From an uncultured Bacilli bacterium (GTDB lineage Bacteria > Bacillota_I > Bacilli_A > RF39 > UBA660), in the NCBI GenBank assembly GCA_944332505.1, contig CALVKC010000009.1:1-25702 (forward strand): a stretch of DNA of 25,702 nucleotides. Reading direction: 5' to 3'. Numbering within the stretch: position 1 is the first letter of the stretch; each line of letters begins with the position of its first letter. The position numbers and the translations under genes were made by a program. Below the pieces are notes generated by a model that saw only the letters and a program-made list of their open reading frames with translations, was not told the DNA's origin and ran no database searches. Positions 15,177 through 25,276 of the stretch are shown here, piece by piece.

Positions 15177-16438
15177 CTTAACCTCTTTCTTTTCGCCGCA
15201 TAGGAACGGCTTACTAAACTACTTTCGATTTGTTTATAAGTTTCAATTGCTACACCTACAACGATAAGTATTCCAGTTCCTCCGATAGATACTGTCGAAG
15301 GTAAATCGAATATCATTGAAAATATTATTGGTATAGCAGATAATACTACTAAAAATAAACTTCCCATAAATGTTAATTTCCCTAATGAATCACTTATATA
15401 TGCTGATGTATCTTCACCAGGTCTAATTCCTGGTATGTATCCACCATTTTTATTTAAGTTTTTACTCATTTCATCAGGATTCATTTGCATAAATGTATAA
15501 AAATATCCAAAGAACATTATTAATATTATATAAAGTATAAAACCAGTAAATGTCGTATAGTTAATATAAGTATTAATAAAATTAATTGCTTTTTCATTTC
15601 CAATAATATTAACAATTGTTGCTGGTATAGTAATAAGTATTTGAGCAAATATTACTGGTATAACACCTGCAGAATTAATTTTAATTGGTAAAAAACTTTG
15701 TTGTGCACCATATGCACTATTACTACGATTTGCATATTGAATAGGTATTCTTCTTTCAGCAAGTTGTATCCATATAATACCAACTATTATTAGTAAATAT
15801 GATATTATAAATAATATAAAGAAGAATATTCCTAATCCAGTACTATAAGTATCTGCAACTATAAATCCTTCATATGCTCCAGTAAATACACTTGGCATAC
15901 TAAGAATAATACCAGCCATAATTAGCATTGATTGACCATTTCCTAAACCTTTATTAGTAATTTGATCACCCATCCATAAGCAAAATGCCGTACCTGCTGT
16001 CATAACTAGTGATGTCTTTAACATTGTAAATGTATCACTACCATTCATATAAAATACACATAAGACATATGCTTGGACAAACCCAATTATAATACCTAAA
16101 TACCTTGTTATTTTATTAATTTTTTGTCTACCTACATACCCTTGTTCTTTTAGTTCTGAAAAATAAGGTACAATATCCATTTGCAATAATTGAGTAATAA
16201 TTGATGCGGTAATGTATGGTGAAACGCCAAGACCAAAAATTGCAAAATTTCTAAGTCCTCCACCACTCATTATATTGAATATTTCTAAAAATCCTAATTC
16301 ATCATATACTCTTGATGCCCACGGAATTGTTATAGCACTACCTAAACAGAATATTCCTAGACAAAAAAGGGTAAAATATATTCTTTTTCTTAAATCTTTA
16401 TTAGATTTACTAAAAAGTTGGGAAAACCCACGAAACAT
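15173..16438 (-). CDS. secY: Preprotein translocase subunit SecY
   Basis: 421 residues with ten hydrophobic helices. Segments typical of SecY: FNIMSGGGLRNFAIFGLGVSPYITASIITQLL, the RRIPIQYANR loop, and the cytoplasmic loop with PDEMSKNLNKNGGYIPGIRPG. Forms the protein-conducting channel with SecE and SecG. Start codon directly follows the rplO stop (TAGATG), with GAGGTGA inside rplO. secG lies in the same window, upstream of the superoperon. Confidence 0.98.
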   Translation of the reverse strand: MFRGFSQLFSKSNKDLRKRIYFTLFCLGIFCLGSAITIPWASRVYDELGFLEIFNIMSGGGLRNFAIFGLGVSPYITASIITQLLQMDIVPYFSELKEQGYVGRQKINKITRYLGIIIGFVQAYVLCVFYMNGSDTFTMLKTSLVMTAGTAFCLWMGDQITNKGLGNGQSMLIMAGIILSMPSVFTGAYEGFIVADTYSTGLGIFFFILFIISYLLIIVGIIWIQLAERRIPIQYANRSNSAYGAQQSFLPIKINSAGVIPVIFAQILITIPATIVNIIGNEKAINFINTYINYTTFTGFILYIILIMFFGYFYTFMQMNPDEMSKNLNKNGGYIPGIRPGEDTSAYISDSLGKLTFMGSLFLVVLSAIPIIFSMIFDLPSTVSIGGTGILIVVGVAIETYKQIESSLVSRSYAAKRKRLR

Positions 16439-16882
16439 CTAAATCACCTCAGCTTTGCCACCGGAATTTTCAATTTTAGTAACAGCTTTGCTTGAAAATC
16501 TTTGTGCTTTAACAGTTAATTTTTTTGTAAGTTCTCCATTAGCAAGCACTTTAACTCCACAAAGTTGTTTTTTAATAATTTTTCTTTCTTTAAGAACTTC
16601 TGGAGTAACTACATCTCCATCATTAAAGAATTTTTCTAAATCTGCTAAGTTAATGATAGCAAATTTTGTTTCAAAATTTTTATTATTGAAACCTCTAATT
16701 GGTATTCTTCTATGAAGTGGAGTTTGTCCACCTTGGAACCATGCTTTTATAGAAGCACCACTTCTAGATTTTTGACCATTTTCACCACGAGTAGAAGTTT
16801 TACCCATTCCAGATCCTGGACCTCTACCAACTCTTTTAGCTACTTTGGTTTCTTTACTTTTTGGTAAATTTTCTAATTTCAT
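16439..16882 (-). CDS. rplO: 50S ribosomal protein L15
   Basis: 147 residues from ATG 16882 (MKLENLPKSKE), the family start; an in-frame start at 16921 would read into rpsE. The Gly-rich RVGRGPGSGMGKTSTRG and the RSGASIKAWFQGGQTPLHRRIP segments are diagnostic. It is a late assembly protein of the 50S. Only one base separates it from rpsE, so the usual rpmD between them is missing. Confidence 0.97.
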   Translation of the reverse strand: MKLENLPKSKETKVAKRVGRGPGSGMGKTSTRGENGQKSRSGASIKAWFQGGQTPLHRRIPIRGFNNKNFETKFAIINLADLEKFFNDGDVVTPEVLKERKIIKKQLCGVKVLANGELTKKLTVKAQRFSSKAVTKIENSGGKAEVI

Positions 16883-16883
16883 A

Positions 16884-17387
16884 TTATAATTCCTCAACTT
16901 TCTTACCACGAAGTTCAGCAATATGTTCTGGTGTTCTTTGTGATTTTAGTGCATTTAAAGTTGCTTTAGCAACATTAACTTGTGTATTTGATCCTAATGA
17001 CTTAGCAACAATATCTTTTACACCTGCAAGTTCAAGTACTGCTCTTGCTGCACCACCAGCAATGATACCACGACCTTCTTTAGCTGGTTTAACTAATACA
17101 ACTGAACGACCAACTTTTGAAATCATTTCATGTGGTATAGTTCTATTATCAATTAATGCTACACGGCAAACATTTTTATTAGCTGCTTGAATAGCTTTTT
17201 TAATTGCTTCTGGTACTTCATTAGCTTTACCACTACCAATACCAACTAAACCTTTACGGTTTCCAACTGCAACTGTAGCAGAAAAACGAAAATGTCTTCC
17301 ACCTTGAGTAACTTTTGTTACTCTTGTTATTGATATAACTTTTTCTTCTAATAAGTTTTTCTTTTGTTCCACTTTTTCTTTTCTCAT
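16884..17387 (-). CDS. rpsE: 30S ribosomal protein S5
   Basis: 167 residues. The double-stranded RNA-binding N-terminal part has [20 protein letters not shown] and [20 protein letters not shown]; the C-terminal part has [23 protein letters not shown]. Shapes decoding accuracy with S4. Followed by rplO after one base, with no L30 gene. Confidence 0.98.
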   Translation of the reverse strand: MRKEKVEQKKNLLEEKVISITRVTKVTQGGRHFRFSATVAVGNRKGLVGIGSGKANEVPEAIKKAIQAANKNVCRVALIDNRTIPHEMISKVGRSVVLVKPAKEGRGIIAGGAARAVLELAGVKDIVAKSLGSNTQVNVAKATLNALKSQRTPEHIAELRGKKVEEL

Positions 17388-17397
17388 GCTACCCTCC

Positions 17398-17754
17398 TTA
17401 AAATTCTAAGCCCGCTTCTCTTGCTGCATCAGCAAGTGCTGAAACTCTACCATGATATTGATAACCACCACGGTCAAAAACTACCTTTTTAATCTTTAAT
17501 TTTAAACATTTTTCAGCAATATCTTTTCCAACCTTTTGAGCTGCTTCAATATTACCTCCATTTTTAATTTTTAATTCTAAATTTGAAGAACTAGCTAGGG
17601 TAGTACCTGTTACATCATCAATAACTTGTGCGTATATTCCTTTATTTGATCTAAATACATTAAGTCTTGGACATTCTTTAGTTCCACTTATTGTTTTACG
17701 TACTCTTTCATGTCTTCTGACTCTTGCTTTATTATTAGCTTCTTTTTTAATCAT
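17398..17754 (-). CDS. rplR: 50S ribosomal protein L18
   Basis: 118 residues. [15 protein letters not shown], then [18 protein letters not shown], and the final [24 protein letters not shown] are the L18 pattern. Binds 5S rRNA with L5. Normal length and position between rplF and rpsE. Confidence 0.98.
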   Translation of the reverse strand: MIKKEANNKARVRRHERVRKTISGTKECPRLNVFRSNKGIYAQVIDDVTGTTLASSSNLELKIKNGGNIEAAQKVGKDIAEKCLKLKIKKVVFDRGGYQYHGRVSALADAAREAGLEF

Positions 17755-17770
17755 ATCTTATACTCCTTCC

Positions 17771-18307
17771 CTATGCCGCTTTCTTTCCTTCTTTACGACG
17801 AACGTGTTCATCTTTATAACGAATTCCTTTACCTTTATAAGGTTCTGGTTCTCTTATTTTACGAATATTCGCCGCAAATTCAGATACCTTTTGTTTATCT
17901 ATTCCATGAATAGTTATTTCTGTATTTGATTCACTTGTAACACTCAAATCTTTTGGTGCTTCAACTACAATTGGATGTGAATATCCAGCATTAACAGTAA
18001 TTTTATTACCACTAACTCCAAAACGATATCCAACTCCTACTGCTTCAAGACTTTTACTAAAACCAGTAGAAACACCAATTATCATATTATTAATTAATGA
18101 ATTTGTAGTTCCTTGCATCATATTTGATTTAGCATTTTCTTTAATTTGTTTAGTTATTACTGCATTATCAACAACTTCTACATTAATTAAATTACTAAAA
18201 GTATATTCAAGTTCACCTTTAGGTCCTTTAACATTTATAACATTACCATTAATAGTTACAGTAACACCTTGAGGGATAGTTAGCTTTCTTTCACCAATTC
18301 TACTCAT
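17771..18307 (-). CDS. rplF: 50S ribosomal protein L6
   Basis: 178 residues, two repeated RRM-like halves. MSRIGERKLTIPQGVTV at the start and the C-terminal PEPYKGKGIRYKDEHVRRKEGKKA are diagnostic. Lies near the GTPase-associated centre of the 50S. Confidence 0.98.
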   Translation of the reverse strand: MSRIGERKLTIPQGVTVTINGNVINVKGPKGELEYTFSNLINVEVVDNAVITKQIKENAKSNMMQGTTNSLINNMIIGVSTGFSKSLEAVGVGYRFGVSGNKITVNAGYSHPIVVEAPKDLSVTSESNTEITIHGIDKQKVSEFAANIRKIREPEPYKGKGIRYKDEHVRRKEGKKAA

Positions 18308-18313
18308 AATTCC

Positions 18314-18712
18314 TTACCAAATATAGGCAAGTACTTCACCTCCTAATCCCTTTTCTCTTGCTTCTTTATCAGTCATTAAACCTTCAGAAGTAGAAATTAT
18401 AGCAATACCTAGTCCATTTAATACATGAGGAAGTTCATCAACTTTAGCATAAACTCTTAAACCAGATTTACTAATTCTTTTAAGTCCTGTTATAACTCTT
18501 TCTTTTTTAGGTCCATATTTAAGATTTAAAGTTAACTTATCTCCATTACTATTCTTTTCATAGACATAATCATTAATGTAACCTTCTTTTTTTAATATTT
18601 CCGCAATACCTAAAGTCATTTTTGTACCTATAACTTCAACTGAGCTATATTTCATTTGATTAGCATTACGAATTCGAGTTAACATATCTGCTATTTTATC
18701 TTGTACAAACAT
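18314..18712 (-). CDS. rpsH: 30S ribosomal protein S8
   Basis: 132 residues from ATG 18712 ([17 protein letters not shown]), 7 bases after AAGGAGG; a start at 18730 would run into rpsZ. The C-terminal [26 protein letters not shown] is the S8 signature. S8 is a primary 16S rRNA binder and, in E. coli, the spc operon repressor. Confidence 0.97.
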   Translation of the reverse strand: MFVQDKIADMLTRIRNANQMKYSSVEVIGTKMTLGIAEILKKEGYINDYVYEKNSNGDKLTLNLKYGPKKERVITGLKRISKSGLRVYAKVDELPHVLNGLGIAIISTSEGLMTDKEAREKGLGGEVLAYIW

Positions 18713-18723
18713 AATTTTCCTCC

Positions 18724-18909
18724 TTACCAACTAGATTTTTTAACACCAGGTATTTTTCCTTCATTTGCAAGTTCTCTAAAGCAAATACGACAAATACCAT
18801 ATTTTCTTAAAACTCCATGAGGTCTTCCACAACGATTACATCTTGTATAAGCACGAGTTTTAAATTTAGGTGTTCTACTATTTTTTACAATCATACTTTT
18901 CTTTGCCAT
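18724..18909 (-). CDS. rpsZ: 30S ribosomal protein S14, zinc type
   Basis: 61 residues, the short zinc-binding form of S14. Two Cys pairs, CNRCGRPHG and CRICFRELA, hold the metal, and it ends [11 protein letters not shown]. This short form is the usual one in the spc operon of Bacillota. Confidence 0.97.
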   Translation of the reverse strand: MAKKSMIVKNSRTPKFKTRAYTRCNRCGRPHGVLRKYGICRICFRELANEGKIPGVKKSSW

Positions 18910-18918
18910 AAGTCCTCC

Positions 18919-19458
18919 TTAATTCTTGAAAGGCATTCCAAAGCCTTTAAGTAAACTCTTAGCTTCTTCATTGCTCTTTGCTGTTGTTACGAATACAATA
19001 TCCATACCACGAACTTTAACAACATCATCATAATCAACTTCTGGGAATATTAATTGTTCTTTTATTCCTAAAGTATAATTACCATGGCCATCAAATGAAT
19101 GAGCTGATACACCACGGAAATCTCTAACTCTAGGTAGTGCAATTTTAACTAACTTTTCAAAGAAATAATACATATTTTCTCCTCTTAAAGTTACTTTTAC
19201 CCCAACAGGTTGACCTTCTCTTATTTTAAATCCTGCGATTGACTTACGAGCATTTGTAACTACTGGTTTTTGTCCACTGATTTTAGTTAAATCATTAACT
19301 GCAGCAGTAATAAATTTTTCATCTTTACTACCTTCTCCAACACCAATATTTATTATAATTTTTTCAAGTTTTGGAACAGCCATTACAGTAGTAAAACCAA
19401 ATTCTTTCATTAAATTAGGAACAATTTCTTTATTATATTTTTCTTTAAAATTACTCAT
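18919..19458 (-). CDS. rplE: 50S ribosomal protein L5
   Basis: 179 residues. Contains [16 protein letters not shown], then [25 protein letters not shown], and [24 protein letters not shown]. Binds 5S rRNA and contacts S13 across the subunit interface. Follows rplX after 2 bases. Confidence 0.98.
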   Translation of the reverse strand: MSNFKEKYNKEIVPNLMKEFGFTTVMAVPKLEKIIINIGVGEGSKDEKFITAAVNDLTKISGQKPVVTNARKSIAGFKIREGQPVGVKVTLRGENMYYFFEKLVKIALPRVRDFRGVSAHSFDGHGNYTLGIKEQLIFPEVDYDDVVKVRGMDIVFVTTAKSNEEAKSLLKGFGMPFKN

Positions 19459-19460
19459 AA

Positions 19461-19805
19461 CTACTTACTCGCTTTCTTAGAAACTTTTTTAGTTGTTGTT
19501 TTAGCAACCTTTTTTTCTTCTTTAGCTTCTATCTTTTCTTTCTTTTCTTGAGCCTTTTCAGCCTTTTTAATTTCTTTTACTTCAGCTTCAGTAATTACTT
19601 TAACATTAGATACATGAATAGGGGCTTCAATTTCAAAAATACCACCCTTATCATTTGTAGTTCTAGGTTTACTATGTTTCTTAACTACATGTATTCCTTC
19701 AACAACTACTTTTTGATCCTTCTTTAAAGTTCTAATTACTTTACCTTGTTTGCCTTTATCAGCACCAGCAATTACTAAAACTGTATCTCCTACTTTTACC
19801 TTCAT
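19461..19805 (-). CDS. rplX: 50S ribosomal protein L24 with Lys/Glu tail
   Basis: 114 residues. The KOW core runs to about 72 ([21 protein letters not shown], then [29 protein letters not shown]). The normal C-terminal stretch after NV is replaced by a low-complexity Lys/Glu/Ala tail of about 40 residues ([12 protein letters not shown] ... [12 protein letters not shown]). L24 is one of the two assembly initiators of the 50S. The tail may bind rRNA, but that is inference. Confidence 0.96.
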   Translation of the reverse strand: MKVKVGDTVLVIAGADKGKQGKVIRTLKKDQKVVVEGIHVVKKHSKPRTTNDKGGIFEIEAPIHVSNVKVITEAEVKEIKKAEKAQEKKEKIEAKEEKKVAKTTTKKVSKKASK

Positions 19806-19814
19806 GAATCCTCC

Positions 19815-20183
19815 TTATAGCACTTCGCTTGCTAAAGAAACGATTTTCATATAATCTTTTTCTCTTAATTCTCTAGCAACTGGACCAAGTACACGAGTTC
19901 CAACTGGAGATTTATCATCTTTAATTAAAACACATGCATTGTCATCAAATTTAATATAAGAACCATCATTTCTTCTTACACCCTCAACTGTTCTAACAAT
20001 TACAGCTTTAACTACTTTTCCTTTTTTTATTGGACTATTAGGAATAGCTTTTTTTACAGTTCCAACTACTACGTCACCAATATTAGCATATTTTACTTTA
20101 GAACCACCCATAACTCTAATTACAAGTAATTCTCTAGCACCACTATTATCAGCAACTTTTAGTCTACTTTCTTGCATTACCAT
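19815..20183 (-). CDS. rplN: 50S ribosomal protein L14
   Basis: 122 residues, the standard length. [24 protein letters not shown] and the closing [23 protein letters not shown] are diagnostic. Lies at the subunit interface and binds the silencing factor RsfS. Confidence 0.98.
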   Translation of the reverse strand: MVMQESRLKVADNSGARELLVIRVMGGSKVKYANIGDVVVGTVKKAIPNSPIKKGKVVKAVIVRTVEGVRRNDGSYIKFDDNACVLIKDDKSPVGTRVLGPVARELREKDYMKIVSLASEVL

Positions 20184-20194
20184 AATAATACCTC

Positions 20195-20452
20195 CTAAAG
20201 GATAACAGCTTTGCTTAGAACTTCAACTAATTCATATCTCTTAGTTTTAGATAATGGTCTAGTCATTCTAATTTTTACTGTATCTCCTACTTTTGCTTCA
20301 TTTGCTTCATCATGAGCTGCATATTTTTTAGAATATTTAACTTGTTTTTTATATAAAGGATGTTTTTTAGAAGTTTCAACTAAAACAGTTATAGTTTTAT
20401 TATTAGAACTACTAACAACTTTTCCAACTAATTCATGTTTTGCTTCAGTCAT
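20195..20452 (-). CDS. rpsQ: 30S ribosomal protein S17
   Basis: 85 residues. [17 protein letters not shown], then [19 protein letters not shown], and [20 protein letters not shown] mark the OB-fold of S17. Primary 16S rRNA binder. Its ATG overlaps the rpmC stop by one base (TAATG). Confidence 0.98.
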   Translation of the reverse strand: MTEAKHELVGKVVSSSNNKTITVLVETSKKHPLYKKQVKYSKKYAAHDEANEAKVGDTVKIRMTRPLSKTKRYELVEVLSKAVIL

Positions 20453-20652
20453 TATTTATTACCTCCAATTTCTCTTTCTTTAAGAATGGTTTTCATTCTT
20501 GCAACATCCCTTCTTAGTGTTCTAAGTTGAGCTGGTTTTTCTAAAGTACCGCTTGCTTGTTGCATTCTTTTTGTAAATAATTCTTCTTTTGTTTCTTTAA
20601 TTTTCTTTGCTAATTCTTCATCTGATAATTTTCTTAAATCTTCAATTTTCAA
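20452..20652 (-). CDS. rpmC: 50S ribosomal protein L29, probable TTG start
   Basis: 66 residues from TTG 20652 (MKIEDLRKL), the exact family length. The upstream ATG at 20664 touches its AAAGG with no spacing, whereas GGTGA lies 5 bases before the TTG, so TTG is favoured. Two long helices follow, with LKEREI at the end. Overlaps the rplP end by 11 bases. L29 sits at the tunnel exit and docks signal recognition particle and trigger factor. Confidence 0.9.
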   Translation of the reverse strand: MKIEDLRKLSDEELAKKIKETKEELFTKRMQQASGTLEKPAQLRTLRRDVARMKTILKEREIGGNK

Positions 20653-21076
20653 GAGAATCACCATCCTTTACTTCTTTTTTAACAAATTTCGTTTTAACAG
20701 ACAATTTATGAGAAGCAAGTCTTAGTGCTTCACGTGCTATTTCTTCAGAAACACCACTTATTTCAAACATAATTTTTCCGTTTTTAACAACAGCAACCCA
20801 TTCTTCAACGTTACCTTTCCCTTTACCTTGACGAGTTTCTAAAGGTTTTTTAGTTCTAGGCATATGTGGGAAAATATTTATAAATACTTTTCCACCACGT
20901 TTCATAAAACGTGTCATTGCTATACGAGCCGCTTCTATTTGACGAGCTGATACCCATCCGCCTTCTAAAGCCATTAAACCATAATCTCCAAAATGAAGTT
21001 CGGTATTGCCTTTAGCATGGCCATCATAACTTATTCTATGACTTTTACGATATTTAGTTCTTTTTGGCATCAACAT
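20642..21076 (-). CDS. rplP: 50S ribosomal protein L16
   Basis: 144 residues. [14 protein letters not shown] at the start, the [32 protein letters not shown] core and [21 protein letters not shown] are diagnostic. Organises the A-site region. Its TGA stop shows that TGA is not read as Trp. It overlaps rpsC by 23 bases; the start has GGAG 9 bases upstream. Confidence 0.98.
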   Translation of the reverse strand: MLMPKRTKYRKSHRISYDGHAKGNTELHFGDYGLMALEGGWVSARQIEAARIAMTRFMKRGGKVFINIFPHMPRTKKPLETRQGKGKGNVEEWVAVVKNGKIMFEISGVSEEIAREALRLASHKLSVKTKFVKKEVKDGDSLEN

Positions 21077-21731
21077 CTTTATCAGCTCCCTTCAATGTTT
21101 TTTTTGCAGGAAGAATTTCATCTTTATATATCCAAACTTTAACACCGATTTTTCCATAAGTTGTATCTGCTTCAGAAACAGCATAATCTACATCTGCTCT
21201 AATAGTATGTAGTGGCACAGTTCCTTCAGTATAACCTTCAGTACGTGCCATTTCTGCTCCACCAAGTCTTCCAGATACACTAGTTTTACAACCTTTAGCT
21301 CCTGCTTTTAATACATTCTTTATTGCTCTTTTTTGAGCAGTTCTAAATGGAGCTCTTGCTGCTATTTGACTAGCAATGTTATTTGCAACTAATTTAGCAT
21401 TTAAATCTGGTTTCTTTTCTTCCACAATGTTAATAAATATTTCTTCATCAACAATTTTTGCAATTTTCTTTCTTAATTTTTCAATATCTTCACCACCACG
21501 GCCTATGATAACTCCTGGTTTAGCAGTATAAATAGTAACTTCGCATCTATTCTTTTTGCGTTCAATAATAACTCCAGCAATAGCTGCATCTTTAAGATTC
21601 TTTTCTAAATATTCTCTAATTTTAATATCATTATTTAAATACTTAGCATAATCTTTTTTAGCATACCATTTTGATTGCCAATCTTTATTAACACCAAGAC
21701 GATATCCTATTGGATTAACTTTTTGTCCCAT
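21054..21731 (-). CDS. rpsC: 30S ribosomal protein S3
   Basis: 225 residues. N-terminal [18 protein letters not shown], the KH domain with [15 protein letters not shown], and the C-terminal [27 protein letters not shown]. Part of the mRNA entry and helicase site. The ATG follows the rplV stop after one base. Confidence 0.98.
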   Translation of the reverse strand: MGQKVNPIGYRLGVNKDWQSKWYAKKDYAKYLNNDIKIREYLEKNLKDAAIAGVIIERKKNRCEVTIYTAKPGVIIGRGGEDIEKLRKKIAKIVDEEIFINIVEEKKPDLNAKLVANNIASQIAARAPFRTAQKRAIKNVLKAGAKGCKTSVSGRLGGAEMARTEGYTEGTVPLHTIRADVDYAVSEADTTYGKIGVKVWIYKDEILPAKKTLKGADKDVDAKKN

Positions 21732-21732
21732 A

Positions 21733-22080
21733 CTATTTTACTCCTTTCGCATCATCAGTTACACAAACCGTAATGTGACTACTTCTTTTATCGTGACGAT
21801 CTACATTACCACGACTTGCAAATTTTATTCTTTTATAAATAGGTCCTGGATTAATGTAACATTCACTAATTCTTAAATCATTTTCATTAGCTCCAAAATT
21901 GTTAACTGCATTAGCAACAGCAGAATTTAAAACTTTTAATATTAATCTACTTGCTTTAGTATTTGTGTTTTCTAAAATACCACGAGCAGTTTCAACGTCT
22001 TTACCTCTAATTAAATCCATAGTCATTCTTGCAAGTCTTGGTTTAATTAAAGCATTTTTATGAATTGCATAAGCTTCCAT
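21733..22080 (-). CDS. rplV: 50S ribosomal protein L22
   Basis: 115 residues. [24 protein letters not shown], then [15 protein letters not shown] and [24 protein letters not shown] fit L22. Its beta hairpin lines the exit tunnel near macrolide-binding sites. Standard size and place. Confidence 0.98.
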   Translation of the reverse strand: MEAYAIHKNALIKPRLARMTMDLIRGKDVETARGILENTNTKASRLILKVLNSAVANAVNNFGANENDLRISECYINPGPIYKRIKFASRGNVDRHDKRSSHITVCVTDDAKGVK

Positions 22081-22088
22081 GTTACCTC

Positions 22089-22352
22089 CTATTTATTTCC
22101 TGCATGTCCAGTAAACTTACGAGTTTGTGAAAATTCTCCAAGTTTATGGCCTACCATATCTTCAGTAATATATACTGGTATAAAATCTTTTCCGTTATGA
22201 ACTGCTATTGTATGACCTACAAAGTCAGGAAAAATAGTAGATCTTCTTGACCATGTTTTAATAACAGTTTTTTTATTACTTTTATTCATTTCTTGAACCT
22301 TTTTCATTAATGAATCTTGAACATAAGGTCCTTTTTTTAAACTTCTTGCCAT
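22089..22352 (-). CDS. rpsS: 30S ribosomal protein S19
   Basis: 87 residues. [19 protein letters not shown] at the start and [30 protein letters not shown] at the end are diagnostic. Located in the 30S head. Slightly shorter than the usual 90-92 residues at the C-terminus. Confidence 0.98.
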   Translation of the reverse strand: MARSLKKGPYVQDSLMKKVQEMNKSNKKTVIKTWSRRSTIFPDFVGHTIAVHNGKDFIPVYITEDMVGHKLGEFSQTRKFTGHAGNK

Positions 22353-22361
22353 TATATCCTC

Positions 22362-23192
22362 CTATTTTTTCTTCCTACTTACAATAAGCTTTTCACTTTT
22401 CTTTTTACTCTTACGAGTTTTAACACCAAGTGCTGGTTTACCCCAAGGTGTCATAGGGCTCTTGCGTCCAACTGGAGCTCTACCTTCACCACCACCATGT
22501 GGGTGATCATTAGGATTCATTACAGATCCACGGTTAGTTGGTCTAATTCCTAAATGACGTTTTCTTCCAGCTTTTCCTAAATTAACTAACTTACTGTCTT
22601 CGTTACCAACAACACCAATTGTTGCTATACAATTACCAAGTACTAATCTTGTTTCACCAGATTGTAAACGAAGCATTACATATTTTCCTTCACGTCCTAA
22701 TATTTGAGCACTTGCTCCTGCACTACGACATATTTCAGCACCCTTACCAGGTTTAAGTTCAATACAATGAACAACAGTACCTACTGGTATATTCATAAGT
22801 GGTAATGCATTACCAACTTTAATATCAGCATTTTCTCCGTTTTCAATTATATCTCCAACTTTTAATCCATTTGGTGCAATTATATATCTTTTTTCACCAT
22901 CTTTATAATTTATTAATGCAATATTTGCTGTTCTATTTGGATCATATTCAATACTTGCTACTCTTCCTGTAACTCCAATTTTATTTCTTTTATAATCAAT
23001 AACACGGTATTTTCTTTTAGCTCCCCCACCAATATGGCGAACTGTCATTTTACCTTGATTATTTCTTCCACCAGTTTTACTAGATTTTCTTAGTAAAGAC
23101 TTAGTTGGTGTATTTGTAGTTATTTCTTCATTTGTAAGAGTACTCATTCCTCTACGACCGTTAGTCGTTGGTTTATAATGTTTAATAGCCAT
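22362..23192 (-). CDS. rplB: 50S ribosomal protein L2
   Basis: 276 residues, normal. Core RNA-binding and SH3-like domains, with [22 protein letters not shown] early on and [19 protein letters not shown] late; the latter holds the His close to the peptidyl-transferase centre. Essential for peptide bond formation and subunit joining. Confidence 0.98.
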   Translation of the reverse strand: MAIKHYKPTTNGRRGMSTLTNEEITTNTPTKSLLRKSSKTGGRNNQGKMTVRHIGGGAKRKYRVIDYKRNKIGVTGRVASIEYDPNRTANIALINYKDGEKRYIIAPNGLKVGDIIENGENADIKVGNALPLMNIPVGTVVHCIELKPGKGAEICRSAGASAQILGREGKYVMLRLQSGETRLVLGNCIATIGVVGNEDSKLVNLGKAGRKRHLGIRPTNRGSVMNPNDHPHGGGEGRAPVGRKSPMTPWGKPALGVKTRKSKKKSEKLIVSRKKK

Positions 23193-23207
23193 ACATTTCC
23201 CTCCAAA

Positions 23208-23483
23208 CTACATTTCTATAGAAGAACCTTCCGCTAATGTAACAATAGCTTTTTTGTATGTTTTAGTTCTTCCTGAGTATCTTCCAACTCTTCTTCTTTT
23301 TGATTTTGTGTTTAATGTATTTACACTTTTAACACTTACTTTAAAAGCTTCTTCTACTGCTTTTTTAATATCTTCTTTTGTAGCATCCTTTACTACTTTA
23401 AAAGTATAAACGTTATTTTGTCTATTAGCCATAGACTTTTCAGTAATAACTGGTGCAATAATAATATCTGAATAATGCTTCAT
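23208..23483 (-). CDS. rplW: 50S ribosomal protein L23
   Basis: 91 residues. APVITEKSMANRQNNVYTFKV, then VEEAFKVSVKSVNTLNTKSKRRRVGR are the L23 pattern. Docking site for trigger factor and SRP at the tunnel exit. Its ATG overlaps the rplD stop by one base. Confidence 0.98.
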   Translation of the reverse strand: MKHYSDIIIAPVITEKSMANRQNNVYTFKVVKDATKEDIKKAVEEAFKVSVKSVNTLNTKSKRRRVGRYSGRTKTYKKAIVTLAEGSSIEM

Positions 23484-24106
23484 TATTTAAGCACCTCCTC
23501 AATATTTTTAACTGCTGCCTCATCTATTACTAAACAATCAGCATTTACTAAGTCATAACAATTAACTTCATCAGCATAAATCATTAAAACATTTGGTAAA
23601 TTGCGAATTGCTAAATATAAATTTTCAGCATCATCACTTGTAACAAATAAAATTTTGTTTTCTAATTTTAAATTATTTAATAATTTAATAGCATCTTTAG
23701 TCTTCATAGCATCTACATTGAAACTATCAACAACTGTTAATGCTTTTTCCTTTGCTTTTAATGTTAAAGCACTTTTAAGAGCAAGAACTCTTTCTTTTTT
23801 ATTAATTTTAAAAGAATAATCTCTTGGTGATACTCCAAAAGGAATTCCACCACCACGCCATTGTGTTGCTCTTATACTACCTTGACGAGCACGTCCAGTG
23901 CCTTTTTGTCTCCAAGGTTTTCTTCCACCACCAGAAACTTCACTTCTATTTTTAGTTTTTCTTGTTCCTTGACGAGTTGCATCAAGTTGTAAACGAATCA
24001 TTTTCTTTAAAGAATCATTGTTAACTTCAATATTCCAAACATTATCATTTAATGTTAAATCTTTTACTTTTTCTCCATTTAGATTCTTAACACTTATCTT
24101 TGTCAT
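23483..24106 (-). CDS. rplD: 50S ribosomal protein L4
   Basis: 207 residues. The tunnel loop has RSEVSGGGRKPWRQKGTGRARQGSIRATQWRGGGIPFG. The globular part ends in the Val/Ile-rich DCLVIDEAAVKNIEEVL. L4 lines the exit tunnel with L22. In E. coli it also represses the S10 operon; no L4-type leader was recognised here. Confidence 0.98.
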   Translation of the reverse strand: MTKISVKNLNGEKVKDLTLNDNVWNIEVNNDSLKKMIRLQLDATRQGTRKTKNRSEVSGGGRKPWRQKGTGRARQGSIRATQWRGGGIPFGVSPRDYSFKINKKERVLALKSALTLKAKEKALTVVDSFNVDAMKTKDAIKLLNNLKLENKILFVTSDDAENLYLAIRNLPNVLMIYADEVNCYDLVNADCLVIDEAAVKNIEEVLK

Positions 24107-24127
24107 ATTTAATCCTTTCTAAAGTTC

Positions 24128-24910
24128 TTACTTTTCTTCACTATTTTCTTCAACTACTTCAGAAGTAGTTTCATTATCTACTAACTCATCAGTTTCATTA
24201 GTTGTTACTTCTTCACTAACAGGTGCTTCTTCAACAACTTCATCTACAACTTCTTCATATAACAAAATATCTTTTGGATTTTTCTTACGAGAATTTTTAA
24301 CTGCAGATTTGATTAATACTAATGAATTTTTAGCACCAGGAACATTTCCACTAACTAAAATATAATTTTCTAATTCGTTTACTTCAATAATTTCTAGATT
24401 TTGAATAGTAACTGTATCAACACCCATGTGTCCAGCTAACTTTTTACCCTTTAATACTCTTTTTGGTAACATAGTTCCAAGTGATCCCGGTCTTCTATGA
24501 TAATGTGATCCGTGAGTCATTGGTCCACGAGATTGGTTATGTCTTTTGATAACCCCTTGGAACCCTTTACCTTTTGTAACTCCTGTTACATCTACAATGT
24601 CTCCAACTTCAAATATACTTACTCCTACTTTGTCCCCAACATTGTAACTACCTTCTACATCTCTTATTTCTTTTAAGAAGCGCTTAGGAGTAGTATTTGC
24701 TTGCTTAGCTCTTCCAGCCTCAGCCTTATTTGCTTTCTTTTCACTTTTTTCAAATACGCCAAGTTGAATACTATTATAACCATCTTTTTCATTAGTTTTA
24801 ACTTGCATTACGACATTTGGTTCAACTTCTACTACTGTTACAGGAATAAGTTTACCATCTTTCGTAAATACTTGAGTCATTCCAACTTTGCGTCCTAAGA
24901 TTCCTTTCAT
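24128..24910 (-). CDS. rplC: 50S ribosomal protein L3 with acidic C-terminal tail
   Basis: 260 residues against the usual 205-215. The core is normal: [15 protein letters not shown] at the start, the W-loop region [30 protein letters not shown], and [10 protein letters not shown] near 200-210. From about 212 on, an acidic, Val/Glu/Thr-rich tail of about 49 residues is added ([13 protein letters not shown]..., ending ENSEEK). It may be flexible and solvent exposed; its function is unknown. L3 is an assembly initiator of the 50S. Confidence 0.96.
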   Translation of the reverse strand: MKGILGRKVGMTQVFTKDGKLIPVTVVEVEPNVVMQVKTNEKDGYNSIQLGVFEKSEKKANKAEAGRAKQANTTPKRFLKEIRDVEGSYNVGDKVGVSIFEVGDIVDVTGVTKGKGFQGVIKRHNQSRGPMTHGSHYHRRPGSLGTMLPKRVLKGKKLAGHMGVDTVTIQNLEIIEVNELENYILVSGNVPGAKNSLVLIKSAVKNSRKKNPKDILLYEEVVDEVVEEAPVSEEVTTNETDELVDNETTSEVVEENSEEK

Positions 24911-24930
24911 AATTTACTTTCCTTTCTTTC

Positions 24931-25239
24931 TTATAATTTAATATTTACATCAACACCACTAGGTAAATCTAAATGAGTTAATGCATCAACAGTTTCCTTA
25001 CTAGGATTTTTGATATCAATTAATCTCTTATGAGTTCTTCTTTCAAATTGTTCACGAGCATCTTTATACTTATGTACTGCTCTTAGTACTGTTACCTTTT
25101 CAATTTCTGTTGGTAATGGTACTGGGCCAGAAATTTCACCACCAGTTCTCTTAACAGTTTCCACAATTTTTCCAGCAGCTACATCTAATAAACGATGGTC
25201 ATAAGCTTTTAAATTGATTCTAACTTTTGTACTTGACAT
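24931..25239 (-). CDS. rpsJ: 30S ribosomal protein S10
   Basis: 102 residues from ATG 25239 ([19 protein letters not shown]), 9 bases after AAGGAGG; an in-frame start at 25278 would put coding sequence over the leader. The [33 protein letters not shown] end is diagnostic. First gene of the superoperon; also the NusE partner of NusB in antitermination. Confidence 0.98.
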   Translation of the reverse strand: MSSTKVRINLKAYDHRLLDVAAGKIVETVKRTGGEISGPVPLPTEIEKVTVLRAVHKYKDAREQFERRTHKRLIDIKNPSKETVDALTHLDLPSGVDVNIKL

Positions 25240-25257
25240 TTGATATGTCCTCCTTTC

Positions 25258-25276
25258 GCCTATATCTAGTATAGAC
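25258..25276 (-). promoter_or_regulatory. Leader hairpin just before the rpsJ ribosome binding site
   Basis: GTCTATA-CTAGA-TATAGGC forms a 7-bp stem (one G-U pair) ending one base before the AAAGGAGG of rpsJ. It lies in a leader of about 125 bases between the promoter and the start codon. Its role is unknown; it could modulate rpsJ translation. Confidence 0.35.

Noticed and set aside
20642..20644. Mycoplasma genetic code (TGA as Trp)
   Set aside because: TGA ends rplP at a conserved length, and Trp is encoded by TGG throughout; standard bacterial code.
20726..20741. parS-like TTCACGTG inside rplP
   Set aside because: Only about 11 of 16 bases match the parS consensus, it is within a conserved coding region, and no second copy was seen.
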